64,000 nucleotides of DNA from an uncultured Erythrobacter sp. (GCF_958304185.1 NZ_OY284433.1:496001-560000); one strand, 5' to 3'; shown: positions 8,303 through 20,695, numbered from the stretch's first letter. Made by a program: numbers and translations. Notes: generated by a model not told the origin, from the sequence alone.

Positions 8303-8577
8303 GATCGTTCTCCGGGCTGATGGAGACCGAACAGTCTGCGGTGCAAAGTCGCGGGCAGCGCCCGCTGCTATCGAGCCGACATGACGAACATCACCCGACC
8401 GAAAAGGCGCGTCGATTTGCGCGAGTCGCCAAACTCGTGCCTGCATCCCAATGGTTAATGAGAATCGATCGGCGACCGATGCCCGCTGCAAATCAGCCGT
8501 TGCACAATGCAGGACAGGCGGGCCACGCCGTCCTCATCGGAGCGCATTTTTACCTGGGGAAACGCTGCCCCAGAAAC
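8303..8577. other. non-coding stretch, nothing recognised except one small hairpin
   Basis: No convincing gene is seen on either strand. A GC hairpin, CTGGGG/CCCCAG with an 8-nt loop, lies at 8554-8573 without a T-run on either side, so it is not a standard terminator. Part of the stretch probably carries the promoter for the downstream 40-codon ORF or the operon, but I cannot pick out -35/-10 boxes with confidence. Confidence 0.4.
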
Positions 8578-8605
8578 GAAAAAAGCCCCGGTTTCCCGAG
8601 GCTTT
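8578..8605 (-). terminator. rho-independent terminator after the 12-codon ORF
   Basis: Read on the minus strand, AAAGCC then CGG pair with CCG then GGCTTT around a GAAA tetraloop, with one mismatch, followed at once by a run of T. It lies 24 bp after the stop of the 12-codon ORF, which gives a transcript of roughly 130 nt if it starts near 8710. Confidence 0.8.
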
Positions 8606-8628
8606 CTCCTATATCTGACGGAGCCGTC

Positions 8629-8667
8629 TTAGCGGCTGCCAAACATGTGTGTGATCCAACCCCACAT
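8629..8667 (-). CDS. 12-aa Trp-rich microprotein ORF
   Basis: The frame encodes MWGWITHMFGSR and a TAA stop. The Shine-Dalgarno AGGAG (8676-8680) is 8 nt from the ATG, the ideal spacing. The transcript is closed by a clear terminator. The peptide has two Trp, a Phe, two Met and a C-terminal Arg, and would be small, amphipathic and possibly membrane-active. The gene starts 61 bp after the EAL gene on the same strand, so it could be made from its own promoter or by read-through. It may be a translated peptide, or the ORF may be part of a small regulatory RNA. It is too short for homology-based calling. Confidence 0.5.
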   Translation of the reverse strand: MWGWITHMFGSR

Positions 8668-8675
8668 AAAATACA

Positions 8676-8702
8676 CTCCTATCAGCGCAAAAGCTGTAGG
8701 AG
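8676..8702 (-). promoter_or_regulatory. hairpin sequestering the Shine-Dalgarno of the 12-codon ORF
   Basis: On the minus strand CTCCTA-CAGC pairs with GCTG-TAGGAG around a six-base TTTTGC loop, with one bulged A, giving ten base pairs. The whole AGGAG ribosome-binding site is in the 3' arm. This arrangement suggests translation controlled by melting, as in an RNA thermometer, or by a trans-acting RNA. A loose TTTACA/TAATGT pair further upstream could be the promoter. Confidence 0.55.
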
Positions 8703-8727
8703 GCATTTAACACATTATTAACCTTAA

Positions 8728-11097
8728 TCAACTGTAAATTGCAGTTCGTCGTCCACCCATCATCAGCAGCAGCTCTGGCATCGAAATCGCACGCGAGAAG
8801 AGGTAGCCTTGCGCCTGATCGCATCCCATTGCTGTCAAGGCGGCTGCGACCGAAATATCCTCAACGCCTTCTGCGACGACGATCTTGCCAAGCGAATGAG
8901 CAATCTCGATCGTGGCGCGCACCACAGCGCGGCTTTCCTCGGATGTGGCCATGTGCTGCACGAAACGCTTATCGATCTTGAGCTCGGAGCTCGGCAGCTT
9001 CTCGATGTACTCGAGATTGGATTGCCCGGTGCCGAAATCGTCGATCGATAGGCCGATGCCACGCGCTTTCAATGCCGCGATCTGCGGAGCGATTCGGTCA
9101 TCCTCCAGCTTGGCGGTTTCAGTCAGTTCCAGCGTCAGGTTTTCAGGCGGGAAGTCAAAGCGCCCCAGCAAGGTCATGATATCGAACAACAGGTGCGTGT
9201 CCGACAGGCTTTTGGCCGACATGTTGACCGCCAGCTTGAAGCGCGGATCAAGCGCAATCGCCTGTTTGCCCTCAAGCAGCGCCTTCTCCATCACAACCAG
9301 AGTCAGCTCGTTGATCCGGTCGCCTGCTTCGGCTGCGAGCACCAGATCCTGCGGGTTGACCGGCTCCTCACCCTCGGGCTGCCAGCGAATCAAAGTTTCC
9401 GCACCGACGATCCGGCCTGACGCCAGGTCGATCTTGGGCTGGTAGGCCACACCGATATCGCGGTTGCGCAGGCCCTTTTCCAACACCTTGATCAGTTGAA
9501 GTCGATTATTGCGCGCTTCGAGATAGGCAGCGTCATTGATGATGAAGCGCACCCCACGGTTCGCCGCTTCGTCTGCCGCCTGCATCGCCTTCTTGATGCG
9601 CGAGGCGACCGGCAATTCGTGATTGGTATCGATCCCGAGCGCAGGGGCGCTATTGGATGACTGCCAATCATAGCTGATCGCAGTCTTGAGCATCATCGCA
9701 AGCCCATCGGCATGGCGTTCGAGTTCGCCATTCTCCATGCGCGGTGCGAGCCAGACCAGCAGGTCCCGCTCGAAAGCGACGTCGCCGACTTCGCCCGGCC
9801 CCTTCACATAGGCGATCAGCGTGTTGACGAACTCCCCGATCTCGCGGGCCGTCCATTCTTCCGAAAACTCGGCGAGATTGGCAATCTTGAGCGCGTAGAC
9901 ATCGCGCTCCTCGCTCGGTCGATCCGAGGCGATGGCCGACGTCGTCATGGCATCGACATCGCTGCTGTAATACTTGCGATTGATCCTTTGGAACCCGATG
10001 GCCGCAGCCCCCATGGCCAGCAGTGCGGACATGATGTCGATATTGACGGTGAATTCGTCGAGCACGAATGTCGCGATCAGCAACCCGAACGACGTTATCA
10101 GCAAGGAGTTCGACGCGCGCCGCCGGCTCACCACTTGCACCGCCATGGCGAGCGTAGCCAGGAGCATCGCCGGGTACCACATCAAGTCAAGCGGCACGCC
10201 GCGCTTCAGTGTGTGCGCACCAAGAACATGAAAATAAGAGCCCGGCACTTTCGTGTTCGGGCGGAACGGCAAGAAGTAGTAGTCGCTCGATCCGAAGAAG
10301 GCCTGCCCGATCACCACGTTCTTGCCGCGCAACTCGGCCGCCGGTACGCGGCCATTCAGCACATCAACATAACTGAACGAGGGAACGGTCGAGGCATCGA
10401 ACGCCGTGTCGGGCCGATAGAGTCGCTCCGGGCCCTGGTATTCAGCCAGGACGGCAGAGATTGACCCCTCTTTTTTGCCGCCGAGGTCAATCGAGGTCGG
10501 GAAGATCACCGACAGGCCGAAAAGATTGGCGCGCCCATTCATCGCCGCGAGATTGACGGTTTGGCGGAATTCCGGGAGCGGCGCGATCTCGTCGACCCTC
10601 TGGAAGCCGATATCGCTTGCCGGGACAACCCCCAGCCACACATTGCCTTTATGCCGCGCCAGCATTTCGGCAAACATCGCGTCGGACTTCGGCGTTTCGG
10701 GATCGGCATGCGCGCGGTCGAACACCACCCGGCGCACGCCGGAAGCGATCAGCGTATCGACCACCTTGGTATCTTGCACCCGGTTGGGAAGGTTGCGCTT
10801 GTTGGCGGCAAGTGTCTTGTCGTCGATCGCGATCATCACAACATCGCGGGGCGCGGGGCGGGAACGCAGCTCTGCGCGCGCGGCGCGGTAGACATCTTCG
10901 AGCGGCAGTGGAAGCTCGATTACCGAGGACATCACCCCGAACAGCACCGCTAGAATTGCGACTTTGGTGCGTTTGCGGCGCAGCAAGGCGGCACCCGAAC
11001 GCTGCGCAAGTTCCTGCTTGAATCCAGCGACTTCCTCGCCGGCCAAGCCGAACTTGCGCCGTATCGTGTCGGCCAGAGACTGAAGCTTTCCGAACAT
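8728..11097 (-). CDS. CHASE2 sensor with degenerate GGDEF-like segment and EAL phosphodiesterase domain
   Basis: About 789 aa. One membrane segment lies near residues 45-60, then a periplasmic CHASE2 domain (about 60-300) with VVMIAIDDKTLAANKRNLPNR, then three membrane helices (about 310-380). A region at about 395-530 lies where a GGDEF domain would be but has no GGDEF motif. The EAL domain runs from about 545 to the end. Its motif reads AETLIRW rather than EAL. VNMSAKSL, LELTET, IDDFGTG, LKIDKRFV, VAEGVE and QAQGYLFSRAI keep the metal ligands and catalytic lysine and glutamates. It probably hydrolyses c-di-GMP in response to a periplasmic cue. ATG at 11097 is preferred over the adjacent TTG. 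Confidence 0.85.
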   Translation of the reverse strand: MFGKLQSLADTIRRKFGLAGEEVAGFKQELAQRSGAALLRRKRTKVAILAVLFGVMSSVIELPLPLEDVYRAARAELRSRPAPRDVVMIAIDDKTLAANKRNLPNRVQDTKVVDTLIASGVRRVVFDRAHADPETPKSDAMFAEMLARHKGNVWLGVVPASDIGFQRVDEIAPLPEFRQTVNLAAMNGRANLFGLSVIFPTSIDLGGKKEGSISAVLAEYQGPERLYRPDTAFDASTVPSFSYVDVLNGRVPAAELRGKNVVIGQAFFGSSDYYFLPFRPNTKVPGSYFHVLGAHTLKRGVPLDLMWYPAMLLATLAMAVQVVSRRRASNSLLITSFGLLIATFVLDEFTVNIDIMSALLAMGAAAIGFQRINRKYYSSDVDAMTTSAIASDRPSEERDVYALKIANLAEFSEEWTAREIGEFVNTLIAYVKGPGEVGDVAFERDLLVWLAPRMENGELERHADGLAMMLKTAISYDWQSSNSAPALGIDTNHELPVASRIKKAMQAADEAANRGVRFIINDAAYLEARNNRLQLIKVLEKGLRNRDIGVAYQPKIDLASGRIVGAETLIRWQPEGEEPVNPQDLVLAAEAGDRINELTLVVMEKALLEGKQAIALDPRFKLAVNMSAKSLSDTHLLFDIMTLLGRFDFPPENLTLELTETAKLEDDRIAPQIAALKARGIGLSIDDFGTGQSNLEYIEKLPSSELKIDKRFVQHMATSEESRAVVRATIEIAHSLGKIVVAEGVEDISVAAALTAMGCDQAQGYLFSRAISMPELLLMMGGRRTAIYS

Positions 11098-11207
11098 CAA
11101 ACGCGCATTCCCGAGGGCAAACCCAAGCTTGTCCCTAGGATACGTTGGTTAATTCATCGCAAACGACAGGCGCAGCACTGTCCTGCACACCGACCCAAAC
11201 AGCGCGG

Positions 11208-11678
11208 TCAGATCACCCGATCGGACAGGAAGCCAAGCGCAATCGTCAGGCTGCCGAGCCCAATCGAGAGGTGCCAGCGCAGCCGCAGAAAGTCTGGCGC
11301 GGCATAGCCCAGCGCCCGGTCGATCAGCGGCGAGCCAAAGATGAGCGCCCCCAGATAGAACAGCGCCGGGCCGGGCCATTCCCAGCCAAATGTCCAGGGG
11401 AGGAACAGCGCGAGGGTCAGCAGGCTCGGCATGACGGCGATCATATAGGCGCCGCTGGTCGCCCGGCCGCTGGCGAGCGCTTGGCCCCACCACACCCCGC
11501 CCAGGAAGCTGAAGATCGCCGCCGCATAGGCAAACCCGCCAGCCAGCGCAGAATAGCGCCATTCATGCCCCATCAGGATCAGCGCGATGCAGATGATCTG
11601 GGGCAATAGCCCGGCATAACCCAAGGCGCGGGCCGCTGCGGAAAGCGAAGCGGGAGATTGTGGAGTTGCTGCGGTCAT
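11208..11678 (-). CDS. DUF3429-type integral membrane protein
   Basis: 156 aa with four to five hydrophobic helices. The pattern ALGYAGLLPQIICI, then SFLGGVWWG and MPSLLTLALFLPW, matches the DUF3429 family of small bacterial inner-membrane proteins; the function is unknown. The ATG is at 11678. It is divergent from the SDR gene, whose start lies 77 bp away, so the two may share a regulatory region. It runs toward the EAL gene on the same strand but begins a separate transcript, as the promoter would lie in the divergent gap. Confidence 0.75.
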   Translation of the reverse strand: MTAATPQSPASLSAAARALGYAGLLPQIICIALILMGHEWRYSALAGGFAYAAAIFSFLGGVWWGQALASGRATSGAYMIAVMPSLLTLALFLPWTFGWEWPGPALFYLGALIFGSPLIDRALGYAAPDFLRLRWHLSIGLGSLTIALGFLSDRVI

Positions 11679-11755
11679 GGCGGCTCAAACCCTGCCGCGC
11701 GTTGCGGTTCCCGATCCTCTTGCGAGCCACGCCGGTTTGCGCCACCACTTGGACC

Positions 11756-12529
11756 ATGAACATCTTCGATCTTACTGGCACTGCGGCCATCATCACCGGC
11801 GGCAATGGCGGACTTGGCCTTGCGATGGCGCGCGGGCTGGCGAAGGCCGGCGCCGATATCGCGATCTGGGCCCGCAATCCCAGGAAGAATGCCGCCGCGC
11901 TTGAGGAACTGGGCGAAATGGGCACCGGGCGCGTCATCGCGCTCGCCTGCGAGGTGACCGAGGAAGCTGCGATTGCCCGCGCCATGGCAACGACCCTCGA
12001 CACGCTCGGCCGCGTGGATGTGTGCTTTGCCAATGCCGGAATTCCGGGCGCGGGTCAGGCGATCCCCGAAATTACACCCGAAGGCTGGGACAACACCATG
12101 GGCGTCAACACCCGCGGTGCGGCGCTGGTCTACAAGCACGTCACCCGCCATATGATCGCCCGTGCACAAGACGGTGATGCCGGGGGCAAGCTGATCGTGA
12201 CTTCGTCTGGGCAATCGATCATGGGGGTCAACCGCTCGTCCGATTATGCCGCGTCCAAGGCCGCAGTGAACGGCCTCACCCGCGCCGCCGCGTTCGAACT
12301 CGCGCGCTATCAGATCACCGCCAATGCGCTGCTGTTCGGCTTTTACGAGACCGATATCACCGCCCGCGCCGATCCTCGGTTCGGCGCATGGATGGCCAAG
12401 CGCATTCCGCTCCGCCGTCCGGGCGATCACGAAGGGCTCGAAGGGCTGGCAGTGTTCTTCGCCTCGCCCCATTCCAATTACATCACCGGGCAATGTCTGC
12501 CGGTTGATGGCGGCCTGAGCATTTCCTAG
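11756..12529 (+). CDS. short-chain dehydrogenase/reductase (SDR)
   Basis: About 257 aa, classical SDR. The N-terminal nucleotide-binding motif is TGGNGGLG within IITGGNGGLGLAMARGLA. NAG of FANAGIPG follows, then the catalytic Ser in TSSGQS and SDYAASK with the Tyr-x3-Lys pair. The C-terminal YITGQCLPVDGG is standard. It catalyses NAD(P)H-dependent oxidation or reduction of an unknown alcohol or ketone; family members include gluconate 5-dehydrogenases and FabG-like reductases. Start ATG 11756 gives the family N-terminus MNIFDLTGT. It is followed after 95 bp by the ABC1 kinase gene. Confidence 0.85.
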   Translation: MNIFDLTGTAAIITGGNGGLGLAMARGLAKAGADIAIWARNPRKNAAALEELGEMGTGRVIALACEVTEEAAIARAMATTLDTLGRVDVCFANAGIPGAGQAIPEITPEGWDNTMGVNTRGAALVYKHVTRHMIARAQDGDAGGKLIVTSSGQSIMGVNRSSDYAASKAAVNGLTRAAAFELARYQITANALLFGFYETDITARADPRFGAWMAKRIPLRRPGDHEGLEGLAVFFASPHSNYITGQCLPVDGGLSIS

Positions 12530-12624
12530 TTGAGTATCAGCTGAGCGGCACCATTTCAGGTGGAACGCAGGCGCGCCCAAGCCGTTGCCCGCGAAAGCCT
12601 CTCGCAATTGGAACACCCCTCCCC

Positions 12625-14007
12625 GTGGCCGACGACGACATTCCCGACTTCGATAAGCTCCCCGAAGACAAGCGCCGCCAACGCGCCGTGCCTGCGGGCC
12701 GGATCGCGCGGTTCGGCACGTTCGGACGGCTGGTCGGCGGCGTGGCGAGCGGCATGGTGGCCGAAGGCGCACGCCGGATCGCCAGCGGTGAGGGCATCAA
12801 TGCCCGCGACCTGATCCTCACGCCCGGCAACGTTCAGCGCATGACCGACCGCCTGTCGCACCTGCGCGGCGCAGCGATGAAGATGGGGCAGATGATCAGC
12901 CTCGATGCAGGCGATTTCCTGCCCGAAGAATTGTCAAAGATCCTCGCCACCTTGCGCGATCAGGCCAATTTCATGCCGACGAAGCAGCTCGACGCTGTGC
13001 TGCGCTCCGAGTGGGGGCCGGATTGGCGCAAGCAGTTCCGCTGGTTCAACCCCCGCCCGATCGCCGCTGCCTCCATCGGTCAGGTCCACAAGGCCCTGAC
13101 CCGCGATGGCGAGGAGCTGGCGATCAAGGTGCAATATCCCGGCGTCGCCAAGAGCATCGATTCAGATGTCGATAATGTCATGACCCTTCTTAAGGTCGCT
13201 GGCTTCGCCCCGCCCGAGCTGGAGATGGGCAAGCTTATGGCGGCCGCCAAGCAACAGCTCCACGAGGAAGCCGATTACACCCGCGAAGGCGCGCAGATGG
13301 CGATGTATCGTGAACGGCTGGCGGGCACGCCGGGCTTCGTCGTGCCCCGCCTGCACGAAGGCCTGACGCGCGGCTCGATCCTTGCGATGAGCTTTGAAGA
13401 CGGGGTGAGCATCGAGGAACTCGGCAACGAGCCGCCCGAGCGCCGGGACGAGGTCTTCGCCCGATTGATCCGGCTGGTCGCGCGCGAATTGTTCGATTTC
13501 GGCGTGATGCAGACCGATCCCAATTTCGCCAACTTCCGCTATCGGCGGGAGACGGGTGAAATCATCCTGCTCGACTTCGGGGCCTGCCGCCCGGTCGATC
13601 CGATGGTGTCAAACGGCTATCGCAAGATGCTCGCCGCTGGGCTGCGCGGCAACGCCGAAGACGTGCTCGCCGCCACCATCGAAGCCGGCTTCATGATGCC
13701 GATCGTCGCCGAAAAGCACCCCGAGCGGGTCAACAAGATGATCGAGATCGTGATTGGCGAAATGCGCGAGGACGCCCCATTCGATTTCGGCGACCGGGCC
13801 TTCATCCCGCTGCTGCGCGATGAAGGTTATGCCATTGCTCAGGACAAGGACACATGGGCCTTCCCGCCGATTGAGACCTTGTTCGTCCAACGCAAGGTTT
13901 CTGGCACCGCACTGCTGGGCGCGAGACTGAAGGCCAAGGTCAATATTCGGCGGATCACCGAGGACGTTTTGGCGACCACCGCACCGCTTCCCGCGGCCGC
14001 AGCTTAG
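12625..14007 (+). CDS. ABC1/AarF atypical kinase, COQ8/ADCK3 type
   Basis: 460 aa. The diagnostic UbiB-family elements are present: KxGQ (KMGQMISLD, about residue 87), the alanine-rich loop AAASIGQVH in place of a P-loop, the lysine in AIKVQYPGV, and the catalytic/metal segments QTDPNFANF and LLDFGACR. QTDPN and the later DAPFDFGD and LFVQRKVSG resemble mitochondrial COQ8/ADCK3 more than E. coli UbiB, which has HADMHPGN. In that family the ATPase supports ubiquinone biosynthesis by extracting lipid precursors. The start is GTG at 12625 with no clear Shine-Dalgarno. No other ubi gene is nearby. Confidence 0.88.
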   Translation: MADDDIPDFDKLPEDKRRQRAVPAGRIARFGTFGRLVGGVASGMVAEGARRIASGEGINARDLILTPGNVQRMTDRLSHLRGAAMKMGQMISLDAGDFLPEELSKILATLRDQANFMPTKQLDAVLRSEWGPDWRKQFRWFNPRPIAAASIGQVHKALTRDGEELAIKVQYPGVAKSIDSDVDNVMTLLKVAGFAPPELEMGKLMAAAKQQLHEEADYTREGAQMAMYRERLAGTPGFVVPRLHEGLTRGSILAMSFEDGVSIEELGNEPPERRDEVFARLIRLVARELFDFGVMQTDPNFANFRYRRETGEIILLDFGACRPVDPMVSNGYRKMLAAGLRGNAEDVLAATIEAGFMMPIVAEKHPERVNKMIEIVIGEMREDAPFDFGDRAFIPLLRDEGYAIAQDKDTWAFPPIETLFVQRKVSGTALLGARLKAKVNIRRITEDVLATTAPLPAAAA

Positions 14008-14155
14008 GCCGGGTCACCCTCTGCTCGGCCAAGGAGCCCTCGGACGCTTGATCTGTGCTCGCCCTTCTAACACTGGACGACAGAGATGCATGTTCTGCAT
14101 TAAACCAAGATGATAGGGCGTGGACAGGCCTGACAATATATACTAACGCCGCCTA

Positions 14156-14656
14156 ATGCATGGGGGATTTGAGCACAGGATTGGTGTTTTGTTCGTGTGT
14201 CTCGGCAACATCTGCCGGTCACCGATGGCGGAGGGTGCGTTCCGCGCAGCCGCGCTGGAGCGGCAGTTTCCATTTCATGTCGATTCCGCCGGAACCGCCT
14301 CCTATCACATTGGTAGCCAACCCGATCCCCGTGCCATCGCCGTCGCTAATCTGAATGGTATCGACATCACCGGACAATCGGCACGGCAGGTCGAGCGGGA
14401 TGATTTCTACCGGTTCACCCACATCATCGCGATGGACCGCGCCAATCTCGAAGGTCTGCGCACCCGCGCGCCGCGCGATGGTACGGCCACGCTGGCGATG
14501 CTGATGGACGCCGTCGATGGTCGCCGGGGCGAACCCGTAGCCGATCCCTATTACGGCGATACCGCCGCGTTCGAGGCGGCATGGAGCGTGATCTCGCTGG
14601 GCACCGGCGCCTGGGTCGACCGCCTGATCCGCGAAGGCGTGCAGCAGCGGGCCTAG
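14156..14656 (+). CDS. low-molecular-weight protein-tyrosine phosphatase
   Basis: 166 aa. The P-loop CLGNICRS (C15 nucleophile, R21) sits near the N-terminus as in all LMW-PTPs. The general acid aspartate is in DPYYGD. The LMW-PTP fold dephosphorylates phosphotyrosine, and some members are related to arsenate reductases. Bacterial members often act with tyrosine kinases of exopolysaccharide export, but no such kinase is seen in the window. The ATG at 14156 has only a weak ribosome-binding site. The gene is convergent with recG, their ends overlapping by 4 bp. Confidence 0.9.
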   Translation: MHGGFEHRIGVLFVCLGNICRSPMAEGAFRAAALERQFPFHVDSAGTASYHIGSQPDPRAIAVANLNGIDITGQSARQVERDDFYRFTHIIAMDRANLEGLRTRAPRDGTATLAMLMDAVDGRRGEPVADPYYGDTAAFEAAWSVISLGTGAWVDRLIREGVQQRA

Positions 14657-16728
14657 CCTCCGCGCAGCAACTGTACCCCCCAGTCGCGTTCGAACAGATA
14701 AAGCAGCAACCGCGCCGCTTCCCCGCGCACGCTGGTGAGCCCGCCATCGCGCTCCATCAACAGCCGCGCATCGCCGTGAGCAATCGGCAAGAGGCGCTGC
14801 ATCTGTTCCAGATTGGCGATCCGGAACGCCGCCTCACCCGATTGCCGCGTGCCGAGCAATTCGCCCCCGCCGCGCAGGGCGAGGTCTTCCTCGGCGATCC
14901 GGAAGCCGTCCTGCGTCTCGCGCATCAGCGCAAGGCGCGCGCGGCCCGTCTCGGACAGCGCGCTACCGCGCAGCAGCAGGCAGGTCGATTTTTCCGCCCC
15001 CCGTCCTACCCGACCGCGTAGCTGGTGAAGTTGGGCAAGGCCGAAGCGTTCGGCCTGCTCGATCACCATCAGTGTGGCGGACGGCACGTCGACCCCGACC
15101 TCGATCACCGTGGTAGCCACCAGCAACCGCGCCGCACCGCTGGCAAAGCGCTCCATCGCCGCATCCTTGACCTCGGGGCGGAGCTGGCCGTGGACAAGCA
15201 CCACAGCGTCACCAAACCGCTCCTTCAGCGCCGCATAGCGCGCCTCGGCTGCGGCGATATCGGCCAGATCAGGCACGCCGTCGATCTCGCGCACCATCGG
15301 GCACACCCAATAGGCCTGTTGCCCGCTCGCAAGGTGGCGCTCGACCCCGGCGACCACTTCATCCATCCGCTCTTGCGGCACCACGCGCGTGTCGATCGCC
15401 TGCCGACCGGGGGGCAGTTCGTCGAGCCGGCTCACGTCCATCTCGCCATATTGCGCCAGTGTCAGCGAGCGCGGGATCGGGGTCGCCGTCATCGCGAGCG
15501 TATGCGGCGCACGCCTGCCTTTGGCGGCCAGTGCAAGTCGCTGCGCCACACCAAATCGGTGCTGCTCGTCAATCACCACCAGCCCCAGATCGCGATAGTT
15601 GACCGTGTCCTGAAAGATCGCGTGCGTGCCAACCAGCATCTGGATCGAGCCATCCATCAGCCCCATCAGGATAGACTCGCGCTCCCGCCCCTTAGCGCGG
15701 CCGGTCAGCAGCGCGATCTCCACCCCTGTCGGGCCAAGCATCTTGCGCAATGTTTCGAAGTGTTGCCGCGCAAGAATTTCGGTCGGTGCGAGCAAGGCTG
15801 CCTGCTTTCCCGATTCCACCGCGATCAGCATCGCGTTGAGCGCCACCACGGTCTTACCCGCACCGACATCGCCCTGGAGCAAGCGCAGCATCGGCGCTTC
15901 TTGCGCCATGTCTCCCGCGATCTCGCCAATGGAGCGCGCCTGCGCGCCCGTCAGCGCGAAGGGCAGTTGCAGCTTGGCGCGCAGGCCCCCGTCGCCCGCC
16001 AAAGCCTGTCCCTTGCGCCTCCGCCCCTCGGCCTTGACCAGCAGCAGCGCCAGGCTGTTCGCCAGCAACTCGTCATAGGCAAGCCGGTCGAGCGCTTTGG
16101 CGTCAGTCGTCTCGTGCCCCAAGCGCAGCGCATCGGTCCAGGCGGGCCAACCAGCGCGCTCCAGCTGCCCCGGTTCGATCCACTCGGGCAGCGCCGGAAG
16201 GCGGGTGAGCGACTGGCGGACGAAATCGGCGATGCGCGGCTGGGTCAAACCCTCCGACAGGCGATAGACCGGCTCGCTCAAGCGGCCCATATTGGCAGCG
16301 CTTTCCGCCTCGATATGGTCGGGATGGACGATCTGGAGCATGTCACCATAGCGGTCGAGCCGCCCGGCAACCCAGCGCTTCTCACCCACCGGGACCAGCT
16401 TCTTCGCGCTGTAGGCCGCCTTGCCGAACCACGTCAGCGCGCAGACATTGCCGATCGCATCCTGCGCCAGCACCCGGTACGGCCCGCGGCTTCCAGCCCT
16501 CGGCGCGCGGTGTTCAATGGCGGTGAGCGCAATGATCACCTGCTCGCCCTCGCTGCCGGCATCGAGATCGGCAATCGCTTGGCGGCTGACGAAGCGTTCG
16601 GGCAAGTGATACGCAACATCCTTCACCCGCGTAAGGCCAAGCTTTTCGAGCGGCTTCATCAGCTTCGGCCCGACGCCTTCCAGCGTCGTGACTTCGGCGA
16701 AAAGCGGGTTGAGAGCCTCGGGGCGCAT
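14653..16728 (-). CDS. recG: ATP-dependent DNA helicase RecG
   Basis: About 691 aa, the usual length. RecG remodels stalled forks and branched DNA. The N-terminal wedge/OB region is followed by Walker A GDVGAGKT, motif Ia APTEILARQH, the DEQH box in VIDEQHRFGV, TATPIPRS, and C-terminal helicase motifs ending QLRGRVGRG and LRGGGELLGTRQSG (the TRG region). ATG 16728 begins MRPEALNPLFAEVTTLEGVGPK, the expected start; an open frame continues further upstream but lacks family similarity. It is divergent from sdhE, separated by 72 bp. Confidence 0.96.
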   Translation of the reverse strand: MRPEALNPLFAEVTTLEGVGPKLMKPLEKLGLTRVKDVAYHLPERFVSRQAIADLDAGSEGEQVIIALTAIEHRAPRAGSRGPYRVLAQDAIGNVCALTWFGKAAYSAKKLVPVGEKRWVAGRLDRYGDMLQIVHPDHIEAESAANMGRLSEPVYRLSEGLTQPRIADFVRQSLTRLPALPEWIEPGQLERAGWPAWTDALRLGHETTDAKALDRLAYDELLANSLALLLVKAEGRRRKGQALAGDGGLRAKLQLPFALTGAQARSIGEIAGDMAQEAPMLRLLQGDVGAGKTVVALNAMLIAVESGKQAALLAPTEILARQHFETLRKMLGPTGVEIALLTGRAKGRERESILMGLMDGSIQMLVGTHAIFQDTVNYRDLGLVVIDEQHRFGVAQRLALAAKGRRAPHTLAMTATPIPRSLTLAQYGEMDVSRLDELPPGRQAIDTRVVPQERMDEVVAGVERHLASGQQAYWVCPMVREIDGVPDLADIAAAEARYAALKERFGDAVVLVHGQLRPEVKDAAMERFASGAARLLVATTVIEVGVDVPSATLMVIEQAERFGLAQLHQLRGRVGRGAEKSTCLLLRGSALSETGRARLALMRETQDGFRIAEEDLALRGGGELLGTRQSGEAAFRIANLEQMQRLLPIAHGDARLLMERDGGLTSVRGEAARLLLYLFERDWGVQLLRGG

Positions 16729-16800
16729 GGTGCATTCGCTATCACCCCGATTGCGTCTTTGCGAGTTGTGCCTGCGCAAGCCTGTGGCTAGGTGATCGCC

Positions 16801-17079
16801 ATGACCGAAACGCCCTCCTTCGAACAGCGCCTCGCCCGCGCCAAGTTCCGCGCCTGGCACCGCGGCACGCGTGAGGCTGATTACATGATCGGCGGCTATT
16901 ATGATCGCTACCATCCCACTTGGGGCGAAGCCGAACTGGCCTGGTTCGAAGCCCTGCTTGACGAGGATGACGTCGATGTGATGGCCTGGGCGCTCGGATC
17001 GCAGCCGCCGCCGGAGCATCTGGCGGGCGATTTGCTGGTGGTGATGCAAAAGCTCGATTACGTCGACATCCCGCGCTGA
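16801..17079 (+). CDS. sdhE: succinate dehydrogenase assembly factor SdhE (FAD assembly factor)
   Basis: 92 aa, matching the family length. SdhE (SDH5/YgfY, DUF339) promotes covalent flavinylation of the succinate dehydrogenase flavoprotein. The key RGxxE motif is in RAWHRGTREADYMIG, followed by the typical PTWGEAELAWFEALLDEDD. ATG 16801 has AGGTGA about 7 nt upstream; a GTG nine bases earlier is less likely. It sits between recG and mfd, an arrangement common in alphaproteobacteria, and is cotranscribed with mfd in all likelihood (50 bp gap). Confidence 0.92.
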   Translation: MTETPSFEQRLARAKFRAWHRGTREADYMIGGYYDRYHPTWGEAELAWFEALLDEDDVDVMAWALGSQPPPEHLAGDLLVVMQKLDYVDIPR

Positions 17080-17129
17080 CGGGGCCTGCGCGGGAACCCT
17101 TCGGCCTCGCGCCGCTTGACTGGAAACCT

Positions 17130-20630
<3,501 letters not shown>

Positions 20631-20695
20631 GGGCGAGCTTGATTGACCTTACGGCATCCCGGGCCTAGTTTCCAAGGATGGGACGGAGGGAAGCG

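Noticed and set aside
8320-8721. 133-codon plus-strand frame in the sparse region
   Set aside because: It runs across the terminator hairpin and the opposite-strand 12-codon gene, has no ribosome-binding site and no domain.
15025-16791. 588-codon plus-strand frame
   Set aside because: Antisense to recG; Arg/His-rich composition with no recognisable domain.
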